Shown one piece after another: positions 24,110 to 35,206 of a stretch of 64,000 nt of DNA (within the stretch, counting starts at the first letter, position 1; every line of letters begins with the position of its first letter). Source of the stretch: Acidimicrobiia bacterium (GTDB lineage: Bacteria; Actinomycetota; Acidimicrobiia; IMCC26256; JAGNEX01). The stretch lies in assembly GCA_018003035.1 (NCBI GenBank), contig JAGNEX010000003.1, positions 14,845 through 78,844 of the forward strand. The letters run 5' to 3'. Both the position numbers and the translations under genes were made by a program. Below the pieces are notes generated by a model. That model did no database searches. It had not been told where the DNA came from and saw only the letters and a list, made by a program, of their open reading frames with translations.

Positions 24110-26191
24110 ATGGCACGTCAAGCTCCCCTTAATCGCTATCGCAACATCGGCATCATGGCCCACATCGACGCGGGCAAAACGACTACGACCGAGCGAATCC
24201 TCTACTACACCGGCAAGTCCTACAAGATCGGCGAGGTCCATGACGGCGCCGCCACTATGGACTGGATGGCGCAGGAACAAGAGCGCGGCATCACCATTAC
24301 ATCTGCCGCCACGACCTGCATGTGGCGAGACCACCGCATCAACATCATCGACACGCCCGGCCACGTCGACTTCACCGTGGAAGTGGAACGTTCCCTCCGC
24401 GTTCTCGACGGAGCGGTTGCGGTCTTCGACGGTGTGGCCGGTGTGGAGCCGCAATCTGAAACCGTGTGGCGTCAAGCCGACAAGTACAACGTGCCTCGGA
24501 TGTGCTTTGTCAACAAGCTGGACCGCACCGGTGCTGACTTCTACATGTGCGTCGACATGATCAAGGACCGTTTGAAGGCGAAGGCCCTCGTGCTGCAGCT
24601 TCCAATCGGTAACGAGGCCGATTTCATCGGCATCATCGACTTGGTCCGCATGAAGGCGGTCGTGTGGAACGGAGAGGACCTCGGCGCATCGTTTGAGGTG
24701 ACCGACATCCCGGCCGATCTCCTCGAGCGTGCGGAGGAGTACCGCAACACGATGCTCGAAGAGATCGCGTCTCACGACGAGGTGCTTATGGAGCGGTACC
24801 TCGAGGGCGAAGAGCTCTCCGACGACGAGCTGCGTGCCGCTATCCGCAAGATGACCATCGCCGGCGACGCGGTGCCGATCCTGTGCGGTACTGCATTCAA
24901 GAACAAGGGCGTGCAGACCCTGCTCGACGCTGTGGTCGACTTCCTTCCGTCGCCGCTCGACATTCCCCCGGTTTCGGGCATCCTGCCAGGAACTGACGAG
25001 GTCAAGAGCCGCGAAACCGATGACAAGGCTCCCTTCACGGCAATCGCCTTCAAGATCGTGGCCGACCCTTACGGCAAGCTCACCTATTTCCGGGTGTACG
25101 CCGGCCAGGTCGACCAGGGAACGACCGTTCTCAATGTCACCCAAGACAAGAAGGAACGGATCGGTCGCCTGCTCCAGATGCACGCGAACTCCCGCGAGGA
25201 CATCGACACGGTCTACGCCGGCGACATCGCTGCAGCAGTGGGTCTGAAGAATGTGCGTACCGGTGACTCGCTGACGTCGACCGACTCGCCACTTCTTCTG
25301 GAGAAGATGGAGTTCCCCGAGCCCGTTATCTCGGTCGCAATCGAGCCGAAGTCCAAGGCTGACCAGGACAAGCTGTCCAAGGCGCTCGGAAGCCTTTCCG
25401 ACGAAGACCCGACGTTCCGTGTGCGCTCCGACGAAGAGACCGGACAGACCGTGATCTCGGGTATGGGCGAGTTGCACCTTGAGGTGCTTGTCGACCGCAT
25501 GATGCGCGAATTCAACGTCGAAGCCAACGTTGGAAAGCCTCAGGTCGCTTACCGCGAGACCATCACCAAGAAGGTCGAAAAGGTTGACGTCAAGTACGCC
25601 AAGCAGAGTGGTGGTCGCGGCCAGTACGGGCACGTCGTTATCTCGATGGAGCCAAACGAGGTCGGCGAAGGCTACGCATTCGAGAGTCAGATCGTGGGTG
25701 GTGTGATTCCCCGGGAGTACATCCCTTCGGTCGAAAAGGGCATCGGCGAAGCGCTCGAATCTGGTGTCGTCGCCGGGTACCCGATGGTTGACGTCAAGGC
25801 GATCCTGACCTACGGCTCGTACCACGACGTCGACTCGTCTGAAATGGCATTCAAAATCGCTGGCTCGATGGCGGCCAAGGAGGCGGCCCGCAAAGCGTCG
25901 CCAGTCATTCTCGAGCCGATCATGCAGGTCGAGGTTGTGACGCCCGAGGCTTACCTCGGCGATGTCATCGGTGACCTCAACTCACGCCGTGGGCGTGTCC
26001 AGGGGACCGAGCAACGCCTCAGCGGCCAAACCATCACCGCACAAGTTCCCTTGGCGGAGATGTTCGGATACGCTACCGACCTTCGTTCGCGGACCCAAGG
26101 TCGCGCGACGTACAGCATGGAGTTCAACTCCTATCAAGAAGTTCCCAAGAGCATCGCCGAGGAGATCGTGGCGAAAGTTCGCGGGGAATAG
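24110..26191 (+). CDS. fusA: elongation factor G
   Basis: 693-residue translocase GTPase. The G1 motif [12 protein letters not shown] is near the N-terminus, followed by the switch region [18 protein letters not shown] and NKLDRTGAD; domains II-V follow at full length. It has normal host codon use: 28 of the first 50 codons end in C and 8 in T. The 144-base gap before it holds two small hairpins (GGTCC/GGACC and CGTCGG/CCGACG). Confidence 0.98.
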   Translation: MARQAPLNRYRNIGIMAHIDAGKTTTTERILYYTGKSYKIGEVHDGAATMDWMAQEQERGITITSAATTCMWRDHRINIIDTPGHVDFTVEVERSLRVLDGAVAVFDGVAGVEPQSETVWRQADKYNVPRMCFVNKLDRTGADFYMCVDMIKDRLKAKALVLQLPIGNEADFIGIIDLVRMKAVVWNGEDLGASFEVTDIPADLLERAEEYRNTMLEEIASHDEVLMERYLEGEELSDDELRAAIRKMTIAGDAVPILCGTAFKNKGVQTLLDAVVDFLPSPLDIPPVSGILPGTDEVKSRETDDKAPFTAIAFKIVADPYGKLTYFRVYAGQVDQGTTVLNVTQDKKERIGRLLQMHANSREDIDTVYAGDIAAAVGLKNVRTGDSLTSTDSPLLLEKMEFPEPVISVAIEPKSKADQDKLSKALGSLSDEDPTFRVRSDEETGQTVISGMGELHLEVLVDRMMREFNVEANVGKPQVAYRETITKKVEKVDVKYAKQSGGRGQYGHVVISMEPNEVGEGYAFESQIVGGVIPREYIPSVEKGIGEALESGVVAGYPMVDVKAILTYGSYHDVDSSEMAFKIAGSMAAKEAARKASPVILEPIMQVEVVTPEAYLGDVIGDLNSRRGRVQGTEQRLSGQTITAQVPLAEMFGYATDLRSRTQGRATYSMEFNSYQEVPKSIAEEIVAKVRGE

Positions 26192-26257
26192 CTCACCACT
26201 CAACCAAAACCCATCTAGATCGCGCGCGAGCGCATCGCATTTCAGGAGCTGTGCATC

Positions 26258-27445
26258 ATGGCAAAGGAAACCTTCGAGCGTAATAAGCCCCATTTGAATA
26301 TTGGGACTATTGGGCATATTGATCATGGTAAGACGACGTTGACTGCTGCGATTACGAAGGTGTTGTCGGATCGCGTTGATGGTGTTGCGTTTACTGCGTT
26401 TGATCAGATTGATAAGGCTCCTGAGGAGCGTGAGCGTGGTATTACGATTTCGATTTCTCATGTTGAGTATGAGACGGAGAATCGTCATTATGCGCATGTG
26501 GATTGTCCGGGGCATGCTGATTATGTGAAGAACATGATTACGGGTGCTGCGCAGATGGATGGCGGTATTTTGGTTGTTGCGGCGACTGATGGGCCGATGC
26601 CGCAGACTCGTGAGCATGTGTTGTTGGCGCGTCAGGTTGGTGTGCCGGCGATTGTTGTTGCCTTGAATAAGGTTGACATGGTTGATGATGAGGAGATCCT
26701 TGAGCTGGTTGAGCTTGAGGTTCGTGAGTTGTTGAGTGAGTATGAGTTCCCGGGTGATGATTTGCCGGTGGTTCCTGTTTCGGCGTTGAAGGCGTTGGAT
26801 GGGGATTCGTCGTATGGGGACAAGATTATGGAGTTGATGGCTGCGGTTGATGCGTATGTGCCGGAGCCTGAGCGTGATGTTGATCGTCCGTTTTTGATGC
26901 CGATTGAGGATGTGTTTTCGATTACGGGTCGTGGGACGGTTGTGACGGGTCGTATTGAGCGTGGTGTTGTCCACGTGGGTGATGAGATTGCGATTGTTGG
27001 TATTAGGAATACTCCTAATACGACGTGTACTGGTGTGGAGATGTTCCGGAAGCTTCTTGATGAGGGGCGTGCTGGGGACAATGTGGGTGTTCTTCTTCGT
27101 GGTACGAAGAAGGAGGATGTTGCTCGGGGTCAGGTGTTGGCGAAGCCTGGTTCGATTACTCCGCATACGAAGTTTGAGGCTCAGGTGTATGTGTTGACCA
27201 AGGATGAGGGTGGTCGTCATACGCCGTTTTTTGATAATTATCGTCCGCAGTTCTATTTCCGTACGACTGATGTTACGGGTCAGGTGAAGTTGCCTGAGGG
27301 TACGGAGATGGTGATGCCGGGTGATAATACGGAGATGACGGTTGAGTTGATTGCTCCGATTGCGATGGATGAGGGTTTGAAGTTCGCGATTCGTGAGGGT
27401 GGCCGGACGGTTGGTGCTGGTCGAGTCACCAAGATCATCAACTAG
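26258..27445 (+). CDS. tuf: elongation factor Tu, copy 2
   Basis: 395 residues identical to copy 1. Nucleotide identity appears complete: shadow frames in other phases are also identical. It begins at the ATG (the base before differs) and ends 10 bases after the stop codon start, where the flanks diverge. This is the usual str-operon place, 66 bases after fusA with CAGGAGCTG upstream. The T-ending codon style contrasts sharply with fusA before it and rpsJ after it. Confidence 0.98.
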   Translation: MAKETFERNKPHLNIGTIGHIDHGKTTLTAAITKVLSDRVDGVAFTAFDQIDKAPEERERGITISISHVEYETENRHYAHVDCPGHADYVKNMITGAAQMDGGILVVAATDGPMPQTREHVLLARQVGVPAIVVALNKVDMVDDEEILELVELEVRELLSEYEFPGDDLPVVPVSALKALDGDSSYGDKIMELMAAVDAYVPEPERDVDRPFLMPIEDVFSITGRGTVVTGRIERGVVHVGDEIAIVGIRNTPNTTCTGVEMFRKLLDEGRAGDNVGVLLRGTKKEDVARGQVLAKPGSITPHTKFEAQVYVLTKDEGGRHTPFFDNYRPQFYFRTTDVTGQVKLPEGTEMVMPGDNTEMTVELIAPIAMDEGLKFAIREGGRTVGAGRVTKIIN

Positions 27446-27477
27446 CCGACGCTAGTTCTAAGTAGGAAAGCGGCACC

Positions 27478-27783
27478 ATGGCTGACAAGCGCATTCGTAT
27501 TCGCCTGAAGGCGTACGACCACGAGATCATCGATCAATCCACCAAGAAGATCGTTGAGACGGTTACTCGCACTCAGGCACGGGTTCGCGGTCCGGTGCCG
27601 CTTCCCACTGAGATTCGCCGGTACTGCGTGATCAAGTCCCCCCACAAGGACAAAGATTCACGTGAGCACTTCGAAATGCGAGTTCACAAGAGGCTTCTCG
27701 ATATTGTGGAGCCGACCAACAACACGGTTGACGCGCTGCAACGGCTCGATCTTCCCGCCGGGGTTGAGATCGAAATTAAGTAG
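27478..27783 (+). CDS. rpsJ: 30S ribosomal protein S10
   Basis: 101 residues from [16 protein letters not shown] to [10 protein letters not shown]. It binds 16S rRNA in the 30S head and NusB in antitermination. AGTAGGAAAG lies upstream. It is the first S10-cluster gene, but a 210-base gap separates it from rplC. Confidence 0.98.
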   Translation: MADKRIRIRLKAYDHEIIDQSTKKIVETVTRTQARVRGPVPLPTEIRRYCVIKSPHKDKDSREHFEMRVHKRLLDIVEPTNNTVDALQRLDLPAGVEIEIK

Positions 27784-27993
27784 CTGACAGCGCAACTCTG
27801 GTTGCCTTGACATAGTTCGGAACGGCGTTTGCGCGCCGTCGTCGGACGCGAACATCCGGAAGGCTCGCTCGCGAGAGTGGGCCCGCCGCGATCACTGTGG
27901 TGCCTTGAACGCGGCGTTGGAACAGGCATGGGTGCGCCTTAGCACTCCGGTCCGCCACAGAATCGCGGATACCACCTGGAGAAAGCGGAGCAA
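27784..27993 (+). promoter_or_regulatory. 210-base spacer inside the S10 cluster
   Basis: An unusually long gap between rpsJ and rplC. It holds a TTGACA box (27808-27813) without a good -10, and two hairpins: ACGGCG/CGCCGT near 27820-27840 and CTCG/CGAG near 27862-27875. It may be a leader or internal promoter for rplC onward. No small gene is convincing. Confidence 0.35.
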
Positions 27994-28647
27994 ATGGGAA
28001 GCAAAGGCCTTCTGGGCCAGAAGATCGGCATGACGCAGATCTGGAACGAGAACAACGAGATCGTTCCGGTCACCGTCATAAAGGCTGGCCCCTGCACTGT
28101 TACACAGATCAAGACGGTTGAATCCGACAGTTACGCTGCCATCCAGATTGGCTTCGGCGACGTCAAGGAAAGCCGCCTGACCAACCCGCAGCGCGGACAC
28201 CTGGCCAAAGCCGGCGTTTCTGCTCGCCGCTACCTCACGGAACTTCGCGTTGCCGACACCTCGGGCTATGAACTCGGGCAGGTCATCGACGTCAGCCTTT
28301 TCGAAGCGGGCCAGCTCGTCGATGTGAGCGGCGTTTCCAAGGGCAAGGGTTTCGCCGGCGGCATGAAGCGCCACAACTTCAAAGGTCAAGGCGCGTCGCA
28401 CGGTAACCACAAGAAGCATCGTGCTCCTGGCTCCATCGGTGCGTGTGCCACTCCGGGCCGCGTCTTCAAGGGCACCCGGATGGCCGGACGCATGGGCGGT
28501 CGGAAGGTAACGACCCAGAACCTCGAAGTCGTGCAATCCGACATCGAACAGGGCTTGCTGCTGATCAAGGGCGCAGTTCCGGGACCGAACGGTGGTCTCG
28601 TGTTGATTCGCTCGGCTGTCAAAGCGGGTAAAGGCGGTGAAGCATGA
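27994..28647 (+). CDS. rplC: 50S ribosomal protein L3
   Basis: 217 residues. [17 protein letters not shown] is the standard N-terminus; the long loop near the peptidyl transferase centre ([17 protein letters not shown]) and the methylatable-Gln region [13 protein letters not shown] are present. It overlaps rplD by 4 bases (ATGA), showing coupled translation. Confidence 0.98.
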   Translation: MGSKGLLGQKIGMTQIWNENNEIVPVTVIKAGPCTVTQIKTVESDSYAAIQIGFGDVKESRLTNPQRGHLAKAGVSARRYLTELRVADTSGYELGQVIDVSLFEAGQLVDVSGVSKGKGFAGGMKRHNFKGQGASHGNHKKHRAPGSIGACATPGRVFKGTRMAGRMGGRKVTTQNLEVVQSDIEQGLLLIKGAVPGPNGGLVLIRSAVKAGKGGEA

Positions 28648-29384
28648 GCCTCAGTCTCTCGATTAAGGACCGCAGTGGCGCCTCCGTGGGTTCGATAGAA
28701 CTCAACGCTGAGGTTTTCGGAATTGAACCAAACGTCTCGGTGATGCACCAAGTGGTGACGGCGCAGCTCGCGGCCCGCCGCTCGGGAACGCACGCAACCA
28801 AAACCCGTGCAATGGTTTCGGGCGGAGGTGCCAAGCCGTGGCGCCAGAAGGGAACAGGTCGGGCACGCCAGGGTTCAACTCGGGCTCCGCACTGGACCGG
28901 CGGTGGCGTCTCTCATGGCCCGCAGCCCCGCAGCTACAAGCAGCGCACACCGAAGAAGATGGTTCGTCTCGCCTTGGTGAGCGCATTGTCTGACCGTGCG
29001 CAGGGTGGCAATGTTGCTGTCATCAAGTCATGGGAGTTCGACGCTCCTAAGACCAAGGACGCGATTGCGCTCCTCGAAGCCTTCGGCCTGGACGCCGCCA
29101 AGCGTGCGCTGGTCGTGCTGACCGGTGATGACGCCAATGCGAACAAGTCGTTCCGCAACCTCGGTCGTCGGGTTCACGTGATTCAGGCATCTGAACTGAA
29201 TACCTACGACGTGCTCGTGAGCGATGTCGTGATCTTTTCTGAGCAAACCCTGTCGACGACGACGGAGCGCCTTTCGCGGCCAGTCCGCCCGGGTGTGAAG
29301 GCGGTTGAAGTTGCGCACGTAACTGACGACGCCGCTCCGGAACCGGCCGACGCTGAGGCGGCAGAAGGCGGCGAAGAAGCATGA
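28644..29384 (+). CDS. rplD: 50S ribosomal protein L4
   Basis: 246 residues. The rRNA-binding loop lining the exit tunnel is visible as [20 protein letters not shown]. The C-terminal about 30 residues are an acidic Ala/Glu tail beyond the usual end. L4 represses its own operon in enterobacteria. It overlaps rplC and rplW by 4 bases each. Confidence 0.97.
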   Translation: MSLSLSIKDRSGASVGSIELNAEVFGIEPNVSVMHQVVTAQLAARRSGTHATKTRAMVSGGGAKPWRQKGTGRARQGSTRAPHWTGGGVSHGPQPRSYKQRTPKKMVRLALVSALSDRAQGGNVAVIKSWEFDAPKTKDAIALLEAFGLDAAKRALVVLTGDDANANKSFRNLGRRVHVIQASELNTYDVLVSDVVIFSEQTLSTTTERLSRPVRPGVKAVEVAHVTDDAAPEPADAEAAEGGEEA

Positions 29385-29674
29385 ATAAGAACCCGCGCGA
29401 CATCATCCTGAGCCCCGTGGTTTCTGAGAAGTCTTACGGGCTCATCGACCAAGGCGTCTACACGTTCATCGTGTCTGAGAGCGCCAACAAGGTCGAGATC
29501 AGACAAGCCATCGAATCGATCTTCTCGGTTCGCGTGGCGAAGGTAAACACCATCAACCGGGACGGTAAGCGCAAGCGCGACCGTCGCACCGGCCGCTGGG
29601 GCGTTCGAGCCAGCTCGAAGCGGGCAATGGTCTCGCTAGCCCCCGGCTACTCCATCGACGTCTTCGAGGCCTGA
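29381..29674 (+). CDS. rplW: 50S ribosomal protein L23
   Basis: 97 residues, with [13 protein letters not shown] and the C-terminal [18 protein letters not shown]. It sits at the tunnel exit and docks trigger factor and SRP. Its ATG overlaps the rplD stop (ATGA). Confidence 0.97.
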   Translation: MNKNPRDIILSPVVSEKSYGLIDQGVYTFIVSESANKVEIRQAIESIFSVRVAKVNTINRDGKRKRDRRTGRWGVRASSKRAMVSLAPGYSIDVFEA

Positions 29675-29675
29675 T

Positions 29676-30509
29676 ATGCCACTTCGACAGCGAAAGCCGA
29701 CGAGTCCTGGGCGCCGTTTTCAGACGAGCTACGACTTTTCGGAAATCACCAAGACCAAGCCTGAGAAGAGCCTGACTCGGCCTAAGCCGAAGACCGGTGG
29801 CCGTAATGTTCACGGGCGTATCACTTCTCGGCACCGTGGTGGCGGGCACAAGCAGAAGTACCGCATCATCGACTTCCGTCGTCGCAAGGACGGTGTTCCG
29901 GCCAAGGTCGCGGCCATCGAGTACGACCCGAACCGAAATGCTCGGATCGCTTTGCTTCACTACCTCGACGGTGAGAAGGCCTACATCATTGCCCCAATTG
30001 GCCTCAAGGTCGGGGACGTGGTGGAGAACGGTAAGGACGCCGACATCAAGCCAGGGAATGCACTGCCACTGCGCAACATTCCTGTCGGTACTACCGTGCA
30101 CAATGTCGAACTGAAGCCAGGCGCCGGCGCCAAGATGGGTCGTGCCGCTGGCACCGCCATTCAGCTGGTGGCCAAGGAAGGCAAGTTCGCGACGTTGCGT
30201 CTCCCCTCGACGGAGATGCGCCGCGTGCCCATCGACTGTCGTGCGACGGTCGGCCAGGTCGGTAACACCGAAGCCGAACTGCTCAAACTGGGTAAGGCTG
30301 GTCGGTCACGTTGGAAGGGTCGCCGTCCGCAGACCCGTGGTGTTGCGATGAACCCGAATGACCACCCACTTGGTGGTGGTGAAGGTAAGAGCTCGGGAGG
30401 TCGCCCACCGGTGTCCCCTTGGGGTAAGCCCGAAGGTCGGACCCGCAAGTCCAAGCCTTCCGACAAGATGATCGTGCGCCGTCGTCGTGGACGCGGCTCC
30501 CGGAGGTAA
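29676..30509 (+). CDS. rplB: 50S ribosomal protein L2
   Basis: 277 residues, full length, with the N-terminal OB fold ([17 protein letters not shown]) and the C-terminal [20 protein letters not shown] motif that holds the essential His near the peptidyl transferase centre. It binds 23S rRNA directly. Confidence 0.98.
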   Translation: MPLRQRKPTSPGRRFQTSYDFSEITKTKPEKSLTRPKPKTGGRNVHGRITSRHRGGGHKQKYRIIDFRRRKDGVPAKVAAIEYDPNRNARIALLHYLDGEKAYIIAPIGLKVGDVVENGKDADIKPGNALPLRNIPVGTTVHNVELKPGAGAKMGRAAGTAIQLVAKEGKFATLRLPSTEMRRVPIDCRATVGQVGNTEAELLKLGKAGRSRWKGRRPQTRGVAMNPNDHPLGGGEGKSSGGRPPVSPWGKPEGRTRKSKPSDKMIVRRRRGRGSRR

Positions 30510-30515
30510 TGACTA

Positions 30516-30794
30516 ATGCCACGTAGCCTCAAAAAGGGCCCGTTCGTTGACGACCATCTCGAGCGCAAAGTCGATGCACTCAACGAAACAGGTGACAAGC
30601 GTGTGATCAAGACCTGGTCGCGCCGATCGACGATCATCCCTGAGATGGTCGGCCACACGATCGCCGTCCACGACGGTCGCAAGCATGTACCGGTGTACAT
30701 CTCAGAGTCCATGGTCGGGCACAAGCTTGGCGAGTTCGCACCTACGCGAACCTTCAAGTTTCACGCTGGCCAAGAACGATCCTCTCGGCGGTGA
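30516..30794 (+). CDS. rpsS: 30S ribosomal protein S19
   Basis: 92 residues, [18 protein letters not shown] to [11 protein letters not shown]; the family length and the [15 protein letters not shown] motif are intact. It lies in the 30S head with S13. CGGAGGTAATG lies upstream of the start. Confidence 0.98.
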   Translation: MPRSLKKGPFVDDHLERKVDALNETGDKRVIKTWSRRSTIIPEMVGHTIAVHDGRKHVPVYISESMVGHKLGEFAPTRTFKFHAGQERSSRR

Positions 30795-30800
30795 TGGCAG

Positions 30801-31469
30801 ATGGCTGAAGCACGAGCATCGGCTCGACACATCCGACGGTCTCCTTACAAGGTTCGTCAGGTTCTCAACTTGATCCGAGGCGAAGACATCACGACGGCGC
30901 GCAATCGCCTGGTGCTGTCAGACCGGGGTCCGGCGAGCGACATCTTGAAGGTCCTTAACTCTGCTGTGAGCAACGCAGAGCACGAACTGTCTCTCGCTGC
31001 AGAGGACCTGTTCGTCGAAGCTTGCTACGCCGACGAGGGCCCCACACTTAAGAGATGGCGCCCCCGTGCACGAGGCCGTGCGACTCGCATCCGCAAGCGC
31101 ACGTGCCACATCACGGTTGTTCTCGGTCGCCTACCCGACGAGTTGATCGCTCTTCGCGATTCTGCCGGTGCCGCTTCCGATGACGCTCGCCGTCAGCGTC
31201 GGAGGCGTGTCGAGCGCAGTCGCGAAGCTGGCGCACCGGAGGAGACTGCCCCACAGGCACCCGCCGCGGACGCAGCCGACGCCGATGAGCAGGCTTTGTC
31301 GACGGCAACGGACGCTCCGGACGCGAGCGTCGACGGTGCAGAGACGTCGATTTCGGCGGCAACCGAAGTCGTGGAAGATGAACCGGCGGCCGACGAAGCA
31401 GCGGCTTCAGAGCCATCAAATGACTCCGAAGCGGACGAAGCACCCGAACAAGACGGGGAGAACGAGTAA
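30801..31469 (+). CDS. rplV: 50S ribosomal protein L22 with long acidic tail
   Basis: 222 residues, about twice the E. coli length. Residues 1-115 are a standard L22 ([17 protein letters not shown], the tunnel loop [20 protein letters not shown]). From about 118 the protein becomes first Arg-rich ([15 protein letters not shown]) then strongly acidic and Ala-rich to the end. Extended L22 forms are known in other actinobacteria. The stop overlaps the rpsC start (TAATG). Confidence 0.96.
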   Translation: MAEARASARHIRRSPYKVRQVLNLIRGEDITTARNRLVLSDRGPASDILKVLNSAVSNAEHELSLAAEDLFVEACYADEGPTLKRWRPRARGRATRIRKRTCHITVVLGRLPDELIALRDSAGAASDDARRQRRRRVERSREAGAPEETAPQAPAADAADADEQALSTATDAPDASVDGAETSISAATEVVEDEPAADEAAASEPSNDSEADEAPEQDGENE

Positions 31470-32389
31470 TGGGCCAGAAGGTCAACCCATACGGGTTCCG
31501 ACTCGGAATCGTCACCGACTGGAAGTCGCGCTGGTTCGCCGACCGCGAGTACACCGACTACCTGATCGACGACGTCAAGATCCGTCGCTATCTCAAGGCG
31601 CAGCTGCCCCACGCAGCGGTCAGCAGGGTCGAGATCGAACGGACCCGCGACCGGCTCCGTATCGACGTGCACACCGCTCGCCCGGGCATCGTCATTGGTC
31701 GCCGGGGTGCAGAGGCCGATCGCTTGCGACAAGGCCTCGCCAAGATCACTGGCAACAACAAGCTGCAACTCAACATTCAAGAGATCAAGCAGCCCGAACT
31801 TGATGCCAACCTCATCGCTCAGGGGATTGCGGACCAGCTCGCTGGCCGGGTGTCTTTCCGACGTGCGATGAAGCGTGCGGTTCAGACGACTACTCGCGCT
31901 GGTGCGCTTGGTGTCCGGGTTCAGTGCTCGGGACGACTCGGCGGTGCGGAAATGGCACGCACCGAGTGGTACCGCGAAGGTCGCGTGCCTCTGCACACCC
32001 TTCGTGCGGACGTTGACTATGGCTTCGCCGAAGCGCGGACGACGCAAGGTCGCATCGGCGTAAAGGTGTGGATCTACAAGGGTGACGTGGTGCCCTATAA
32101 GGCCGCATCCGAGGACAAGATCGCACGCGAAGCTGCAATGGCGGCGGGCGAGACGTCCGGCCAAGGCCGCCCCCGCAAGTTTGTTGGTGGTGGACGGCGC
32201 GGCGCCGGACGCCCGGCCGCCGAGAAGCCAGAAGCTGCTCCTGTTGAAGTTGCGGCGCCAGAAGAAGCAAAACCGTTGTTGGGTGAGGCCGATCCCGAGC
32301 TGGAACGCCTTCTCAACGAAGAAGAAGACGTCGAGCGCCGCACGCGTTCAGCGAGCGCGACGCCAAAGCACCGGCCCGGCGACGAGTAA
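31469..32389 (+). CDS. rpsC: 30S ribosomal protein S3
   Basis: 306 residues. [14 protein letters not shown] start, KH domain with [14 protein letters not shown] and C-terminal S3 domain ([24 protein letters not shown]) are intact to about residue 215. The remaining about 90 residues are a Pro/Ala/Glu-rich tail longer than in E. coli. It lines the mRNA entry tunnel. Confidence 0.97.
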   Translation: MGQKVNPYGFRLGIVTDWKSRWFADREYTDYLIDDVKIRRYLKAQLPHAAVSRVEIERTRDRLRIDVHTARPGIVIGRRGAEADRLRQGLAKITGNNKLQLNIQEIKQPELDANLIAQGIADQLAGRVSFRRAMKRAVQTTTRAGALGVRVQCSGRLGGAEMARTEWYREGRVPLHTLRADVDYGFAEARTTQGRIGVKVWIYKGDVVPYKAASEDKIAREAAMAAGETSGQGRPRKFVGGGRRGAGRPAAEKPEAAPVEVAAPEEAKPLLGEADPELERLLNEEEDVERRTRSASATPKHRPGDE

Positions 32390-32401
32390 GGACATCTCAT
32401 C

Positions 32402-32815
32402 ATGCTGATGCCGAGAAAAGTTCGACACAGAAAAACACAACGTGGCCGCATGAAGGGCCTCACCAAGGGCGGCGAGCGAGTCACCTTCGGCGAGTTCGGA
32501 CTTCAAGCGCTCGAACCGGGCTGGGTGACCAACCGACAGATCGAAGCCGCACGTATTGCTATGACACGTCACATCAAGCGTGGCGGCAAGGTGTGGATCA
32601 ACATCTTCCCGGACAAGCCCATTACCGAGAAGCCCGCTGAAACCCGCATGGGTTCTGGCAAGGGGAATCCGGAGCGTTGGGTTGCCGTTGTGCGCCCCGG
32701 ACGAGTCATGTTTGAGCTCGCCGGTGTGAACGAAGCAACGGCACGCGAAGCGATCCGCCTTGCGGCGCACAAGCTTCCGATGAAGTGCCGGTTTGTTACG
32801 CGGGACGGTCTCTAA
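32402..32815 (+). CDS. rplP: 50S ribosomal protein L16
   Basis: 137 residues with [34 protein letters not shown] and [14 protein letters not shown]. It helps place A-site tRNA. ATG at 32402 has AAGGA upstream; ATG at 32408 is the other option. The stop overlaps the rpmC ATG. Confidence 0.97.
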   Translation: MLMPRKVRHRKTQRGRMKGLTKGGERVTFGEFGLQALEPGWVTNRQIEAARIAMTRHIKRGGKVWINIFPDKPITEKPAETRMGSGKGNPERWVAVVRPGRVMFELAGVNEATAREAIRLAAHKLPMKCRFVTRDGL

Positions 32816-33024
32816 TGGCGAAAAATCAAGAGCTGAACTCACTTGACACCCTCGAACTCGAGTCGCGGCTGAGCGACGCCAAGGAAGAGCTGTTCAACCT
32901 GAGGTTTCAGCGGGTTACCGGACAGCTCGACAACACGGCCCGGATCGGTGAGGTCAAGCGGCAAGTCGCTCGCATCATGACCGCGATCAGGGCGCGTCAG
33001 ATCGCCGAAGCAAAGGCTGAGTGA
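32815..33024 (+). CDS. rpmC: 50S ribosomal protein L29
   Basis: 69 residues, two helices, with the conserved [22 protein letters not shown] and [13 protein letters not shown]. It sits by L23 at the tunnel exit. ATG 32815 shares a base with the rplP stop; the upstream frame from 32785 is in the rplP gene. Confidence 0.97.
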   Translation: MAKNQELNSLDTLELESRLSDAKEELFNLRFQRVTGQLDNTARIGEVKRQVARIMTAIRARQIAEAKAE

Positions 33025-33025
33025 C

Positions 33026-33328
33026 ATGGCAGACGAAGAAGCAGTGAACCAAGACGCGAACTCAGCTGATACGCCTGTTCGAGCGAGCCGCAAGACCCGC
33101 GAGGGAATGGTCACCTCCACCAAGATGGACAAGACCATCGTCGTGACCGTCGTGGACCGCAAGCGACACCCGCGGTACCGCAAGACCATTCAGCACACCA
33201 CTCGTCTCCACGTGCACGACGAAAACGGTGACGCGAACGAAGGCGACCGGGTCCGCGTGATGGAGACCCGACCACTGTCCAAGACGAAGCGTTGGCGCCT
33301 CGTCGAAGTTGTCGAACGCGCCCGCTAG
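33026..33328 (+). CDS. rpsQ: 30S ribosomal protein S17
   Basis: 100 residues. A 25-residue polar head precedes the OB-fold core ([36 protein letters not shown]). It binds helix 11 of 16S rRNA. One base separates it from rpmC. Confidence 0.97.
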   Translation: MADEEAVNQDANSADTPVRASRKTREGMVTSTKMDKTIVVTVVDRKRHPRYRKTIQHTTRLHVHDENGDANEGDRVRVMETRPLSKTKRWRLVEVVERAR

Positions 33329-33355
33329 CGAGCACGTACCAATCGGAGACGATCG

Positions 33356-33724
33356 ATGATTCAACAAGAATCAAGACTACGAGTGGCTGACAACTCCGGG
33401 GCCAAAGAGGTGCTCTGCATCAAGGTGCTGGGCGGCTCGCGTCGGCGTTACGCCGGAATCGGCGATGAGTTCATTGCCACGGTGAAAGACGCAATCCCTG
33501 GAGCGTCGGTGAAGAAGGGTGATGTGGTTCGATGCGTGGTGGTCCGCACCCGCAAGGAACGGCGTCGACCCGATGGAAGCTACATCCGCTTTGACGAGAA
33601 CGCAGCGGTGTTGATCAATGATCAGCGCCAGCCTCGCGGGACGCGAATCTTCGGCCCTGTGGGTCGGGAACTGCGTGACCGCAAGTTCATGCGAATCGTC
33701 TCGCTGGCGCCGGAGGTGTTGTAA
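33356..33724 (+). CDS. rplN: 50S ribosomal protein L14
   Basis: 122 residues, [18 protein letters not shown] to [12 protein letters not shown], full length and without gaps. It contacts the 30S subunit. The ATG of rplX follows the stop directly. Confidence 0.98.
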   Translation: MIQQESRLRVADNSGAKEVLCIKVLGGSRRRYAGIGDEFIATVKDAIPGASVKKGDVVRCVVVRTRKERRRPDGSYIRFDENAAVLINDQRQPRGTRIFGPVGRELRDRKFMRIVSLAPEVL

Positions 33725-34027
33725 ATGAAGTTGCGTCGCGGAGACAAAGTTCAGGTTCTTACCGGGAAAGATGCCGGCAAGCAGGGAACGATCATGCGGT
33801 CGATCCCCGAACGCGATCGTGTGATCGTGAGCGGGGTGAACATGGCTAAGCGCCACACCAAGCCAACGCGCGATGTGATGCAGGGCGGCATTATCGACAA
33901 GGACATGCCGATTCACGTTTCAAACGTGGCGCTTGTCTGCGGCAAATGCGGCCCGACTCGAGTTGGCTACCGCTTCGATGGTGACAAGAAGATCCGCACC
34001 TGTCGTAAGTGCGGAGGAGACGTCTAA
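33725..34027 (+). CDS. rplX: 50S ribosomal protein L24
   Basis: 100 residues. The KOW motif [20 protein letters not shown] is near the N-terminus. The C-terminal [11 protein letters not shown]...CRKCG pairs could bind zinc, as in some actinobacterial L24. It begins 50S assembly. The stop overlaps the rplE ATG. Confidence 0.97.
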   Translation: MKLRRGDKVQVLTGKDAGKQGTIMRSIPERDRVIVSGVNMAKRHTKPTRDVMQGGIIDKDMPIHVSNVALVCGKCGPTRVGYRFDGDKKIRTCRKCGGDV

Positions 34028-34587
34028 TGGCTGCGAGTTCGAACATGCCTCGCCTCAAGGCTCGGTACAACGACACGATCCGCGCCGATCTCAAAGAGAA
34101 GCTCGAGATCGGCAACGTGATGGATGTTCCCCGGCTGGAGAAGATCGTCGTCAACATGGGTGTTGGCGCCGCCGTGGCTCAACCCTCGTTGCTGGAAGGC
34201 GCCATCAATGATCTGATGGTGATCACTGGCCAGCGTCCCGCAGTGAACAAGGCGAAGAAGTCAATCGCCGGTTTCAAACTCCGGGAAGGTCAGTCGATTG
34301 GAGCGAAGGTGACCCTCCGCGGGGATCGCATGTGGGAGTTCTTTGACCGCTTGGTCACCATTGCGATTCCACGAATTAGAGACTTTCGGGGGCTGCCGTT
34401 CAAGTCGTTCGATGGTCACGGTAACTACACCTTCGGTGTCGCCGAACAGCTCATGTTCCCCGAGGTCGATTACGACAAGATCGACACGCCACGGGGTATG
34501 GACATCACCATCGTCACCACCGCGAAAGATGACGCTGCGGGCCGGGCCCTGCTCGATGCGTTCAACTTTCCTTTCCGTCGCAGATAA
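34027..34587 (+). CDS. rplE: 50S ribosomal protein L5
   Basis: 186 residues from [16 protein letters not shown]. Core motifs [32 protein letters not shown] and the C-terminal [20 protein letters not shown] are intact. It binds 5S rRNA. ATG 34027 shares its A with the rplX stop; the frame start at 34009 lies within rplX. Confidence 0.97.
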   Translation: MAASSNMPRLKARYNDTIRADLKEKLEIGNVMDVPRLEKIVVNMGVGAAVAQPSLLEGAINDLMVITGQRPAVNKAKKSIAGFKLREGQSIGAKVTLRGDRMWEFFDRLVTIAIPRIRDFRGLPFKSFDGHGNYTFGVAEQLMFPEVDYDKIDTPRGMDITIVTTAKDDAAGRALLDAFNFPFRRR

Positions 34588-34596
34588 GGAAGCACC

Positions 34597-34782
34597 ATGG
34601 CACGCAAGTCGCTGATTGTTAAATCACAGCGCAAGCCCAAGTTCAAGGTTCAGGCATATACGCGTTGTCGCCGGTGCGGACGTCCGCGCGCGGTTTACCG
34701 CAAGTTCGGTCTCTGTCGTATCTGCCTGCGCGAGATGGCACACGCGGGTGAAGTCCCGGGTGTCCGGAAGTCGTCCTGGTAG
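34597..34782 (+). CDS. rpsZ: 30S ribosomal protein S14, zinc form
   Basis: 61 residues, [16 protein letters not shown] to GVRKSSW. Two CxxC pairs ([20 protein letters not shown]) mark the short zinc-binding type. AAGGAAGC lies upstream. Confidence 0.97.
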   Translation: MARKSLIVKSQRKPKFKVQAYTRCRRCGRPRAVYRKFGLCRICLREMAHAGEVPGVRKSSW

Positions 34783-34794
34783 GAGGGGAAGATC

Positions 34795-35199
34795 ATGTCG
34801 ATGACAGATCCCATCGCGGACATGTTGACCCGTATCCGCAACGCGAACATCGCCTATCACGACAGCTGCGACATGCCGCTTTCGAAGCAGAAGGCAGCGT
34901 TGGCAGCAGTATTGAAGTCCGAGGGCTACATCGCGGACTTTTCTGAAAGCGAAGTTCCCGGGCGCCCTGGCGCAGTGCTGAGCATCGAGCTCAAGTACAC
35001 GGTGGACCGCAAGCGGACCATCTCGGGTATCAAGCGCATTTCCAAGCCCGGACTCCGCGTCTATGCCAAGTCCAATGAGATCCCTCGGGTTCTCGGTGGA
35101 CTCGGCACCGCGATTCTGTCGACCTCGCACGGTCTGTTGACCGACCGCGAAGCTCGTCGGCAGAAGGTCGGCGGCGAGATCCTCTGTCACGTTTGGTAG
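34795..35199 (+). CDS. rpsH: 30S ribosomal protein S8
   Basis: 134 residues, [16 protein letters not shown] to [16 protein letters not shown], with the 16S-binding [14 protein letters not shown]-type motif ([13 protein letters not shown]). The ATG is at 34795 or 34801. S8 represses the spc operon in E. coli; no matching site was looked for in detail here. Confidence 0.97.
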   Translation: MSMTDPIADMLTRIRNANIAYHDSCDMPLSKQKAALAAVLKSEGYIADFSESEVPGRPGAVLSIELKYTVDRKRTISGIKRISKPGLRVYAKSNEIPRVLGGLGTAILSTSHGLLTDREARRQKVGGEILCHVW

Positions 35200-35206
35200 G
35201 CACGTC

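Noticed and set aside
24008-25825. 605-residue minus-strand frame across fusA
   Set aside because: Shadow of a conserved gene in high-GC DNA; composition is not protein-like.
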